A DNA stretch of 64,000 nt from the NCBI RefSeq assembly GCF_021462225.1, contig NC_061812.1, forward strand, positions 42,701,363-42,765,362, given 5' to 3'. Shown here one piece after another: positions 11,463 through 22,619 of the stretch. The notes beneath the pieces were generated by a model that ran no database searches, was not told the DNA's origin, and worked only from the letters and a program-made list of their open reading frames with translations. The first letter of the stretch is position 1; the number at the start of each line of letters is the position of its first letter. Source of the stretch: Girardinichthys multiradiatus (lineage: Eukaryota; Chordata; Actinopteri; Cyprinodontiformes; Goodeidae). Position numbers and translations under genes: made by a program.

Positions 11463-14400
11463 ATCAGACATGAAAAATAAACACTATGTAGCCTTAGATT
11501 CCACTTACAGAAAAGAAATAACATCTATTAGAAAGGACAATATAATAATTTTAAGATGCTCAGCTTAATCTAATGAATAAAAAAGAATTCATAACATGAC
11601 AAAATCATTTCAACAGATTACTTTTATACACTAATCAGTATCAAAAGGCAGCTCTGTAATTACTTTTATGTTAAATATTTTGATTCCCTTTTACCAGGAT
11701 CTCTTGTATCGGTACAGAAATGGATTTGCTTTAAGTACCTACCATACTGTACTACGAGTGCTTGTGCAGCTGTTGTTTTTGTTCCAGTTGTTTTATTTGT
11801 GATTGCGCTACTGTTCACTCAAAATACGATTCCTATTCCTAATAGCCTGTTGATTCATGTTTTTAGTGGCCTATGTACTTAAATGAGATTTGATAAGTGA
11901 GCACATCATTTTCTAATCTGAATAAAAACTAGTGTCCCTGTCAAAATTGCTAAAAAATAGGAGTATGAGTGGGGTTGCATATGGTTTAACCCTTAAAATT
12001 CACATCATTTTTAATGCCATTTAATGCGCTAACTAGTAAGGTAATTATTTGAAAGCTATATGTGTTTATATTTATTTCAGAATTTAACTAAGGTTTGCTT
12101 TTAAAAGTCCAATTTTCTGTAGCTGTTATTATGGTGGAAATGCATACTTTTCTGAAGTAACAAACTTGATCTGCTGGTTGAATAAAGGACTATTTATTCA
12201 GATCATCGAAAAAGGAAGCACTTTAATCTAAGGACAATAACTGAAAGTGTCAAGTCAACATCTAAAAATGTTGAAGTTGTGACAATTGTTGTGATGAATA
12301 TTCTGTTTTGGGTCACGAAAACAGAGTAAAATATACAAGAATGGTGGATTTTAAGGTTTCTTAGCTTTTAACATGCAATTCATTATCTTAGTGTACTACA
12401 TTTTGGAAGGGCTTTCAATGCTCCGCTAAATGAAATTACTACTTGAAGTTGGGACTTCAATGTTAAAAAACGATTGTTGCAAAACGATTGTTAAATGATG
12501 ATGGTCCACCGGTAGTTTCAGAATCCCTTTTGCTTCAAAGATATTTTTATCCTTTAGCACACTAAAACATGAAAGCATGTGTAGTGTTGAAATATCCCAT
12601 GGTTCTAGACACACTCTACACACTCCTTCACATGGTGACTTATGACAGTATACTAAGTGGCCATAAGTGCTTTTTTATGGTATCATGTAGTGGGCCTACA
12701 CCAGTCCTTAGTGATCATATTGTGTCCATGGAGACGTAAAAGGGACAGGCCCTGTAAATCAAGCTGCTTCACATTAGTGATGGCTAATTAGCCCGTAGCA
12801 CTGATGACTAGAGGCTGTCTTATGCTCATTGCTGCCGTATGTCTCATCATCGGGGCCTCAGGAGAAGCTCCAGCTTTGTGTTTTCATGGATCATTTTACA
12901 TCTCCCTGGGGTGCATTGGCAATGACACGATTTAAGAACCTTTTTTGCACTAAACAGAAGAAATGCACAGATGTGAATAAGAAGCACAAATGGGACCAGT
13001 TAACCTCATGCTGCTTGCCTCATAAAACAATGTTCGGGCCTGGAATCAGCATGGTGTGGGAGGGTTGTGGCTATATATTTCTTTTTATGAAGTCTGGCAA
13101 TATCTTCCTATTCTCTGTAACAACCTCTTTGGCTGCTTGCCCTGCTGGCAGTGGAGGTAGCCTGTAAAGAACTCTCAATGTAGATGATTAATTTTGAGGA
13201 CACTTTCTTGTCAAAAGGACCTTTACACTTTATAGAAGCAATGTGTTCTGTCAGGCCTTTGAAATTCAAATGATGTCTTCCACTCGGCGTCCCACTGACG
13301 GCTTTGAACATCTCCATAAAAGGAGAGCAACTGAGATGGGACCGACAGGAGCTGAAGGAAAACAGAGAGGTAGAATCAGTTCCTTCCTAACAGATGACAG
13401 GACCAAACCCAGAAGACAAAAATAAACTATTAAAAAGGAGATGTCAAAGGATTTGAAATGTATAGAAACATCGCTATTTTTATAACAGCACTACTGCTAC
13501 TTCTCACTTATTGGCAGGCGTAAAGATAAAAGACTGTGGGGATAGAGTCAAAATGAGCTAAAACATTTTTATTTACTCCATTAGCTTTCTGAAAATTTGT
13601 TTATGTGCAGTGGTTGCAAGGTGACAAAGATGCAAATACACCTACATGTTCAAACATGTTTTAGTGATTCATTATTACTTCAAGTTGTATTGGAAGAAGA
13701 ATTTATCTCAAATACATTTACACTTCATCACAAAGACTTTTGGAAATAATTTTTTTACAATTAAAATATTAACTCAGTGGGTTTTAGCAGATGTGACAGT
13801 TGTTGACCACCTCAATGTGTATGTCTATACACGCTAACAATTTCTATTGTCACAAGATCAACTTAATGAAAGGGGATGATTTACAAGTGTGCATTCAGCT
13901 TGGCTTTCTTGTAGTTGCTGAGACATTAAATCAAAACTATGGAAAAGATAATCAATTAATCCCAACTCAATCCAGGACAGAATGCAAAAGGGCGTGACTA
14001 AACAAACAACAACAGATATATAAATAGAGGAGACAGAGGTTTCCACCATAAACCGGAAAAAGACAAGCCGCCTCCGAGCTGCCTCTGAGCTGCCTCTGGC
14101 CATTCAGATGGTTAAATCCCAAACAACCATGACCTTTCAAAAATAACTGACAGCTATCCTGCAGATGTCTGGTCCACCAACTACGCCATGAGTACATCAT
14201 TCCCTTGACCTGCGAAGCCAGCGGTCCTTATACAAGTCTGCTGATTCAGGCCTGTGAGTACCTCAGTTGGTGATTCAGGGGAGGACTGACTTCTACCGCT
14301 CTCACTGGATTGAGCGTTTCATGAAACATGTGGAGACATCTAAAAAAGCACCCTTATCCTGACTTTTTAGTTTAACCTACAGTACTGTTGAACAGTATTT

Positions 14401-14779
14401 GCTCTGTAACAGATTTCCCTCTCTTCTTTCAAAGACAACCAAATTTTCAGTTTTGCTGTCCAAATGAGGTTAATTACTGTTAATTTATGATTTAGCGAGG
14501 GTGCAAATTTATTTTCATATAGGGTCAAATTTGTTTTGGATAACTTTTTTCCCTTAATAACGTAATAACTTGTATTTGGTTATCTTTGTCTGAAAGCATA
14601 GCAAAAGCAGAAGTAATCTGTAAGGGTGTACAGCAGTGAAAATTGATGAATAGATTTATTCTGTGAAGTTTAGACCAGATGAAAACCCAGGCTTTTTTTA
14701 AAATCTGTTTTGTTCTTGCTCATGAAGAAATCACTCTGATCAGAAATGAATTTTTTGTAGTTACATGTAATCATGGAGG
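11463..14779. other. No recognisable gene
   Basis: Several short frames (for example 12829-13167 on plus, 13108-13317 on minus) but no motif that I recognise and no splice-supported continuation. A short duplication of GAGCTGCCTCT lies at 14075-14098. Could contain conserved non-coding DNA, which cannot be judged from one sequence. Confidence 0.55.
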
Positions 14780-14862
14780 GGAATAATTAAAATAAACGCT
14801 GTTACTAATGGCGTTACTTTTTTCAGTAATGAGTAATCAAATGAATTGTGACAGGCCGTGGC
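14780..14862. mobile_element. hAT-type MITE-like fragment
   Basis: Carries GTTACTAATGGCGTTACT followed by TTTTTTCAGTAATGAGTAATC, a pattern of GTTACT/AGTAAC words that I associate with teleost non-autonomous hAT elements. The segment is short and no end or duplication is visible. A similar AGTAAC-rich stretch is at 17.95 kb, so the two may be remains of one larger element. Confidence 0.3.
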
Positions 14863-15809
14863 AAATCCAGGAAGTTTACCTATGGTTATTTTGAGTTATT
14901 CCAGATTAATGAAAGAGTGGAGTCAAAGCTTTCCAATGATGTCAAAGCTGTGGAAATAAAAAAAGAATTGAAGAAGATATGACAATTTGAATGATAGCAC
15001 TCTCCAAAGTACTTAAAGCAGAAAATAGGCTTCAAAGTTTTGTTGGAATCACCCTGGAAGCTGGGCTGTAACAAAAGCTGTTAATTTGAATAAGTTTGAA
15101 TTGCTTGCTGCAACACCACCCCCAACAATGTTTGTCAACAGAAGCTCCAATGACTGCACTGTCATTGAACTCATGGCAGTATTTTTTCTATATTAAGATA
15201 ATTTACAGCACTGCCTTACAATATTTGTGTGCATTTCACAAACATCTTTTAACTGTCCAAACACACACAAGAAAAACTAAGTAAAAAACTTAACTTGACA
15301 TTTACAAAATTGAAAAATGTCAACTGTTGCATAATGACTGCAACTTGGTCTGAAATTAACATGTTGACACATGACCCTAACATGACCCTAACCTTAACCC
15401 TTCCTGCTCTTTTTAATTGCTGTTTTTGTTTTTTTAAAGGAACTTGCTCTTTTTGTTTTTTTAAAGGAACTTTTCAAATAAAGTGTTTTATGAGCCATTT
15501 TAAAATACAAAGTAATCCGACCAGTCTTTCTGGTTGCAGCAATCAATCACTCAATAGGTGGGACAATGAGACAGACAGCAGTTTGGGGGTTGGTAATCAG
15601 TGTTTGTGTCTGATCAGAATGCAGGTACGAATGGAACTATGGGCCAATAGTTTACACGTTTTGAGTCGGTGTTTCTAAAAAGGGGAAATTCTGAACAGGG
15701 AAAACATAGGAAATAGTTATCTACGCTTTTAATATTTGACTTGTCAGGTTCACATGAATCTATCCGCTTCGCTGAAAATACATGATTTATTTTCAATATT
15801 ATGCATCAA
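14863..15809. other. No gene; small tandem duplication
   Basis: Nothing recognised except a near-perfect duplication of about 27 bases (15422-15473; units containing TTTTTTTAAAGGAACT) and a few CCCTAA-like words near 15371-15399, too few and irregular to be telomeric. Confidence 0.55.
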
Positions 15810-16480
15810 AATAGTCAAAAGATGTCAAACTCACTCCATGTGAAACTGAAAGGTATTCCTGCAGACTTCGATGCCTCTGATCCAATAAGTTGTTCTAGCA
15901 TGTTTTCTTTTCGCTGGTGTCTTCTTGGTGGATGTTGTCATCGCTAACGTTTCTACTGTATGCCGGTTTGCTTCAAGATGTCAGATGATTCTCATGTCCT
16001 CCCACTCTCTTTCTGCTGTTAAGAAATCCCTCTGTATGTTGCACATGGTCTCTGGAGAAAGTTTGCGGGTACAAGACTGTGTTCCAAGAGAAAAATTATG
16101 TTTTCTTCTCCCGTAGCATTTACAGTCAAAGTTACGGATCTTCTACATTTCACTGTCTCTGTCTTCTTCAAATGTTGTGATGGCAATAGCTTCTGATATC
16201 TTACGTTCTAGCTCCTCTGCTGCCAGTCCAAAGCTTTCTTCATCATCCTCGTCTTGGGTTAATGTCAGCTAGAAACTACAAATGTTCTCCAAAGTTATGC
16301 AGTCACTATCATCAATTTATTTTGCTTCATCTCCTTCTGATTCAGAATCTGAAGAGAGTCCGGCATCATCATCGGTCCTGGTGAACATCTACTCCCACAG
16401 CGAACGCTGTAACAAACATGGTTCAGTTCTTGGATCATGCGTTCAGCTTGGTACATCTTGAAGAAAAACACATTCCTATT
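15810..16480 (-). pseudogene. Decayed coding remnant of an unidentified repeat-borne protein
   Basis: Read on the minus strand, 16330 to 15820 translates almost continuously, with few stops. It shows an acidic stretch (QDEDDEESFGLAAEEL), a Cys pair in NFDCKCYGRRKH, a segment KLSPETMCNIQRDFL and a segment near YWIRGIEVCRNTF. The last resembles a motif (RG-x-VC-x-xTF) that I recall from multicopy, uncharacterised teleost proteins linked to DNA transposons, but I cannot name the family. Stops fall after the DSEM segment, after MRII and near the end. Preceding minus-strand sequence to 16480 may be an upstream exon. The product's function is unknown. Confidence 0.4.
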
Positions 16481-17805
16481 CAAATACCAGCTGCTGTAAG
16501 TAGCCCTGTGCTAACTTCAAGCACACAGCTTATTGGCCGACATGCATAACAAAAGCTAGCGCGGGAGCCAAACTGAATGAGTTGTGGGTTTTCCTTCCCC
16601 GCTATGCAGATGCAGGCCGGCTGGGTGTTACGTTGAAAACAGGCGGAGTTTAAACACAAAATTTACAATTTTAAAACGTCCAAAACTGTCATTTAGAGCA
16701 CTGGCTGGTTACTTCATAACTTCAGTTTGCACATTTTGCAATAAAACAAAAATCATTTTCTCAGAAATGTATGTTTTTTTACTCTTTTTCTCCTTTTGCT
16801 CTCTGCCAACTTTTGTGGAAGCTTAAAGCTTTGTTTGTTAGACTAAAAATGTTATTGTTTCTACCATATGTAAAGATGAATTATGTTAATTCTTTGTTCT
16901 GGGCATGAGGGAGAGGTCACTCTGAGCAGCATGCAAGGCCTGTTTGGGAACAAATTACCTAAGGGAGAGTTCTTGGTGTCAAGAATGACTGATGGGCTTG
17001 TTATTGCAGTAGTAAACTTGCAGGCTGCAGATTCATGATATCCTGAGTCCTGCCAGGTCGCATTGACATTAGTTCAGCAGTCCAGTTTAGCTCAGGAATG
17101 GGGGAGTTGACCGGAGTGATGAAATTGTTATGGTACAAACTGTCACGTAGAACAGTTTGATTTCCTGCAGATGATAGCTGATTCTGTATTCCTGGAACTG
17201 CGCTTGAGAATCAATGTTGTGAGTGCCAAAATGTGCGTAAGTGAAAGGGTACATCTGATTTGTCAAAAAGTCTCACATACACCACAATGATATGACTGTT
17301 GTATATATATCTTGAGTAATGAAAAAGATATTGGGATTCTTTGGGATTTTGAATGAAGATGTATTCAGAGATGTGTTCTGAATAAAAGGTCCCCCGCGTC
17401 GGCTTTGAGAGGAAACCAGTTGTCTCTTCATCATTTTTAAATTAGGAAACTTTCTTCTCCCACACTTGTTCCTTCTTTTCTCATGGAGCGTCACAGTTAC
17501 TTTTTTAACAATTAAATAGGGCGCATTATAAACGAAAGCTACTCATTGAAGCTGTCGTGGCTTACAGCCACAGGAGCTAAGCTTTTTTTTTTTTTTGGTG
17601 AAGAGAGGAGCGGGTGGCAAGACAATCGCATAAGTGGTGATGATTGGCTAAGGTAGAGTAATAAGCTTTCATTGTAACCAATCTGAGGCCGTGTTCAATT
17701 GGCACACAAACCACAAATGCACACAACAGCCCTGCTCAGGCAAACTAGCAGATGTAAGCTGCAACAATGACAAGTCTAGATGGAAAATTGCTTTTTCAAA
17801 GGGGA
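16481..17805. other. No recognisable gene
   Basis: Short frames only. A T-run is at 17583-17596. Possibly still part of the element that contained the coding remnant at 15.8-16.5 kb. Confidence 0.5.
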
Positions 17806-17846
17806 AGTACATGTGTAAGTACATGTGGAAGTACATGTGAAGTAAA
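17806..17846. repeat. Short tandem repeat, AAGTACATGTG units
   Basis: About three to four imperfect copies of an 11-12 base unit (AAGTACATGTGT / GAAGTACATGTG). Confidence 0.75.
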
Positions 17847-17944
17847 TATTAAAAGTCTGGTGTAAGTAGGCTTCTTGTCTATGTAATTCCACTTTATGCA
17901 ACTGGCTTGTGAAAAATAAGAAAAAATCTAAATTCATAGACATA

Positions 17945-18310
17945 TTTCAACTTAAAAAAAAAGTAACACAATAGTTACTTTCCATATTAACTAGTTACTT
18001 TTAAAGTGGAGTAACTCAGTTACTTTTTGGGAGAAATAACTAGTAACTATAACAAATTACTTTTTCAGCAGTCTTATATCCTTTGTGTTATATTCAGTGT
18101 CTAGTATTAAAATATTATAAAATGACATGCGTACTTGTCAGACAACAAGACAACTTGTATAATTTCTGCCTCATCACCAACGGAGAAGCAGTCGAAGTAG
18201 GGAGGGGCTGAAAGACAACACACACATACTCAGGGGGAGAAAAGAAGGCTGTGCGCTCTCTGCAGAGGAGGAAACAAGTGAGAAGCTAGTTTTATCTGAC
18301 CAATCAGGTT
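17945..18310. mobile_element. hAT-type non-autonomous element fragment
   Basis: Dense in AGTAAC/GTTACT words (17960-18065), for example TTAACTAGTTACTTTT and GTAACTCAGTTACTTTTT, followed by a purine-rich leader and ACCAATCAGGTTTTATC. This arrangement is familiar from teleost hAT-derived repeats. No transposase and no clear terminal inverted repeat with an 8-bp duplication could be placed, so the boundaries are approximate. Confidence 0.4.
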
Positions 18311-19329
18311 TTATCACTCAGACAGTAGTTTGTTGTTGTTTCAAGAGCTAACTGATAGCTAAAGACTATGTAGGTGCCTAGAACGTCTTTTGCGTTAACA
18401 ACAGCTGTCACTCAGCAGTATTACTATAATATTGGTTAAAAGAAAAAGCTACTTTGAGGAGATGTGTGATGATGAGATGCATTGGGGCCAATGAAAATGC
18501 AGTTATGTTTCTATCAATTAGCTGTTTTAGAGGTTACAATGAAGTAAATAGCCTGTCACCAACAAATCATTATGTAGACTACATCACATTTCTCTGTCAA
18601 AAATTGTCTCCTCAACTAGAAATGTAGGTTTTTATGTTTCAATTTAGTTTAAGATATAATTTTATGAAATGTTTTTTTTTTTTTTTTCCATTCTTTCAAG
18701 TGTGTGTGTCTCTGAATACATTTATATACTTTAGCTGTACTACCTGATTTTGTGAAATTAGACTGAAATCAGTTGGACTGAAAAATAAAAAGAGCTGTAA
18801 AAAAGCTGTGAAATTTGAAATATAACATTAGTTCCCTGACATTATTCCTAATAGATTATAGTTCTGGATAGGCTATGTATATATTGACCAATCAAAGTGT
18901 GAAGATTGTGATTAGCAACAATCCTTATAATACAGTCTACCGAGGCTCTTGAAGTCTCATTTTCTCTCAAATGACTTCTGTTGTGCTGAGCTGTTGACTG
19001 AATAATCATTTTTGTTTTTAATATAAGGAGAAAATAACATGTAGTGCATTTTGAAATATTTTTGTGGGTTTTTTAAGTTCAAAGATGCCTTGTAAAAAAA
19101 CAGTCAAAGATAGCGGATTGTTAACCAACTGGGTTGGAAAGAATACAACATGTAAGAACAAAAATACTAAGGCTTCATATAGTCAACAAATAGCTGTTGG
19201 GTAGTGGACTTATGTTGATATGAATTTTACAAGCAACCAGTTTAACCTGTTAAATTATATAACTTAAGTAAATCAAGTATAGCTCCACAGTTATAAGGTC
19301 TACATGCAAACGTATGGTACTGATGTAAA
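18311..19329. other. No recognisable gene
   Basis: AT-rich. A poly-T run lies at 18671-18687. The sequence just before 19330 may be a 5' part of the L2 LINE that has decayed beyond recognition. Confidence 0.5.
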
Positions 19330-21956
19330 GGTAATACGTAAAACAATACGGCTCCCTGGTTTAATTCAGAGCTGTGTACTTTAAAGCACAATGTTAGAAA
19401 ATTGGAGAGAAAATGGCGCTCTACACACCTAGACGATTCCTACTTAATCTGGAAAAATAGCCTATTGTTGTATAAAAAGACACTTCACCAAGCCAGAACA
19501 GCTTATTTCTCATCATTCATAGAAGAGAACAAGAATAATCCTAGGTTTCTCTTTAGTACAGTTGCTAAACTTACACACAGTCATAGCTCTGTTGAGTCAT
19601 CCATTCCCTTAGATCTCAGTAGTCATGACTTTATGGGATTCTTCTTAAATAAAATTGATTCTATTAAAAATAACATTTGACATACTCCCGAAGATGATTA
19701 TTTAATGCTCAGCAAGTGAGACAACATTGGAAGTAACTGTAGAACCTGATCTGTGTTTAGACTGTTTTGAGCCTGTGGAGCCTCCTAAATTATCAAATAT
19801 ATTAGCTTCATCTAAACCTTCAAATTGTATGTTAGACCCAATCCCAACCAAATTATTTAAGGAAGTGTTCCCTCTGATTACCAGCCCCATTTTAGATATG
19901 ATTAATCTATCTTTAGTAAATGGATATGTACCACAGGCTTTTAAGGTAGCTGTAATTAAACCTTTACTTAAGAAACCTTCGCTTGATCGAGATGACTTGA
20001 AAAATTACAGACCAATATCCAATCTTCCATTCTTATCTAAAATTCTAGTGAAAATGGTAGCTAATGAAATATGTGAGCATTTACACAGCAGTGACCTGTT
20101 AGAAGAGTTTCAGTCAGGCTTCAGAGCTCATCATAGCACTGAAACAGCTCTGCTGAAAGTCACTAATGATATTCTTATGGCCTCAGATAATGGACATGTG
20201 TCTGTACTTTTCCATGAATCCTGATGAGCCCAACCAGTTAGATAGACTACAAGCATGTCTTGAAGACATAAAAACTTGGGTGACTTTAAATTTTTTGCTT
20301 ATAAATTCAGACAAGACAGAAGTTGTCGTCTTTGGACTGGAGTCTTTAAAAAAGAAACTGCTTAGTCAATCACTTAACCTGGATGGCATTAAATTGACCT
20401 CCGATAATAAGTAAAAAATCTTGGTGTTATTTTTGACCAGGACATTTCATTTACATCCCATAATAAACAGGTTTCTTGGATTTCCTTATTTCACCTCCGG
20501 AACATTGCCAAAATTAGAAATATCCTATCCAGGATTGACGCTGAAAAACTAGTCCATGCATTTTTTACTTCAAGGCTGGACAATTTTAATTCTTTACTAC
20601 CAGGATGTCTACAAAATGCAGTTAAAAGCCTTCAGCTGATTCAAAATGCTGCAGCAAGAGTTCTGATGAAAATTAAAAAAATAGATCATATTTCTCCTAT
20701 TTTAGCTTCCCTCCATTGGCTCCTTGTTAAATCCAGAATTGAATTTAAAATCCTCCTCCTCACATATAAAGCCCTTAATGATTTAGCTCCATCATACATC
20801 AGAGATCTGATTGTTCCATATGTTCCTAACAGAGCACTTCGTTCTCAGACTGCAGGTTTACTGGTGGTTCCTAGAGTCTCTAGAAGTAGAATAGGAGGCA
20901 GATCCTTTAGTTATCAGGCTCCTCTCCTGTGGAACCAGCTCCCAGTTTTGGTCCGTGAGGCAAACACCCCTGTCTACTTTTAAGGCTAGGCTTAAAACCT
21001 TCCTTTTTGATAAAGCTTATAGTTGGAGTGGCTTAGGTTATCCTGAGCTATCTCTGTAGTTATGCTGCTATAGGCTTAGGCTGCTGGAGGACATAATGAC
21101 CACTTCACTCTCTCCGCTACATTCTCACACTACTCTCCAATTTTGCATTATTTGCTGTTATTTCAGTTTTTAACTTTATATTCTCTCTCTTTTCTCTTCC
21201 TAGGAGCTACACCTGGCCTGACTCTGTGTCTACCTGTGACACCTTTCTGGAGGGGGGCATCGTCCAACCTTCTGCTGGCTACAACTTAATGCTCACCCTC
21301 TACCAATGATCCACTTGGCCCTGTCTTTCAGTGTTTAACCCTTTCTCTCTCCTAGACATAGCAATCGACTGAGCTTTTACTGTAACTAATTATATGTGCT
21401 CTCTTTCAGACTCTAACCTTGAAAACTGGCTCAGAGTTTATCTGTTCTTTCTTTCTAGATGAAATGACTAAAGGAGCTACATCCATTACCATTTACTTTT
21501 CCTTTCCATAGAAAGTACTCCTGGATTAGTGCTTCTGTATTCTTTTGTGTCTCTACTCTGTTCTCTCAAACCCCCAGTCGGTCGTGGCAGATGGCCGCTC
21601 ACACTGAGCCTGGTTCTGCTGGAGGTTTCTTCCTGTTAAAAAGGAGTTTTTCCTCTCCACTGTCGCTACATGCTTGCTCAGTATGAGGGATTGCTGCAAA
21701 GTCATCGCCAGTGACTGTCCACTGTCGCTACATGCTCATCCAGGAGGAGTGAATGCTACAAGTCACTAACTGGATGCAATCTGCTGGGTTTCCTTAGATA
21801 GAAAAACCTTTTATCCAATTTTTAATAAATAACTGAATCTGACTGCACTGTTCAATGATTAGGATTAATTGGAATGTATGTACCTGACTTTGTGAAGTGC
21901 CTTGAGACAACATGTGTTGTGAATCGGCGCTATATAAATAAACTGAATTGAATTGA
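19330..21956 (+). mobile_element. L2-type LINE (Maui-like), internally deleted
   Basis: Plus-strand LINE. Coding remnants run from about 19330 to 20983. A long 3' untranslated region follows, and the tail GTGCCTTGAGACAAC ... GGCGCTATATAAATAAA ends in AATTG repeats at 21956, typical of teleost L2 elements. The endonuclease and N-terminus are missing, as expected of a 5'-truncated insertion. In addition the reverse transcriptase active-site block is missing (junction near 20212). The same 3' untranslated sequence recurs in reverse orientation at 38.4-38.6 kb, confirming a dispersed family. Confidence 0.85.
19331..20983 (+). pseudogene. L2 LINE reverse transcriptase remnant
   Basis: Opens as APWFNSELCTLKHNVRKLE and continues to a stop at 19678-19680. 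It resumes in another frame (19727-20224) with [32 protein letters not shown] and [15 protein letters not shown], the fingers region of an L2 RT. At about 20212 the frame jumps to [20 protein letters not shown], which normally lies after the YADD motif. Motifs A, B and C are therefore deleted. Thumb and C-terminal parts follow in two further frames (20230-20414 and 20666-20983). With three or more frameshifts and no catalytic core, it is inactive. Confidence 0.85.
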
Positions 21957-22147
21957 TATATTCTGCCTGTCACTGCCACAAATTGAGCTCAACCCTGCTG
22001 CAATTCAATCAATTTCTCGGCACGTTTGCAATGTAATGCAATGCAGACGTGCACAGCGCCTCCCACCGAACAAGATGGGTAGCTTGGTCAGCAGGGAGCT
22101 GAGGAAGAGCGGCTGCTGACGTCACTCTTCTGCGCCCGCAGGTCGGA
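21957..22147. promoter_or_regulatory. GC-richer segment with a CRE palindrome
   Basis: More CpG-rich than its surroundings and contains a perfect CRE word TGACGTCA at 22117-22124. It precedes the tandem repeat and could be the promoter part of an old repeat. No coding evidence. Confidence 0.25.
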
Positions 22148-22615
22148 ATGCTTTTTCGTTTTCGAGTTCTGGGCAGTATTTTGCGGGCAGACCACGAAAA
22201 CGAAAAAGCAATGTCTGCTTTGTTTTCTTTTTGATTATGGCATAAAATGTGCAGGCGTGAAGAAGAAAATGCAAATGCAAATAGGATAATTGATTACTAA
22301 TTTTATTTATTGGTCAAATAACGCAGCCGCATTCTTAAAATGAAAAAGACATTTCTGGAAATGCTTTTTCATTTTCAAATTTTACATTTTAAATTGAATT
22401 TTGGTATCTATTTGCTGAGGCGTATTTTGAAAAATAAATCTCAAAAGTCTTTTTCTTTTTAATTTTAATTAAGTGAAAGAATGAGCAGTCTTGAAGAAGA
22501 AAATTAAAATGCAAATAGGATTATTGATTACTAATTTCATTTATGAGTCAAACAATGCAGCCACATTCTTAAAATGAAAAAGCATTTCTGAAAATGCTTT
22601 TTCATTTGAAATATG
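22148..22615. repeat. Tandem repeat, about 215-232 bp unit, two-plus copies
   Basis: Units begin AATGCTTTTTCRTTTTC at about 22149, 22362 and 22594. The second half of each full unit matches closely: GAAGAAGAAAATGCAAATGC at 22258 against GAAGAAGAAAATTAAAATGC at 22492, then a shared stretch around ATTGATTACTAATTT and ACATTCTTAAAATGAAAAAG. The third copy is cut after about 20 bases where the Rex3 element starts. Short inverted words (AATGCTTTTTC / GAAAAAGCA) lie within each unit. No coding capacity. Confidence 0.75.
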
Positions 22616-22619
22616 GTAA

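Noticed and set aside
13108..13317. 69-codon minus-strand frame near a CT-rich tract
   Set aside because: No recognised motif and no supporting exon structure.
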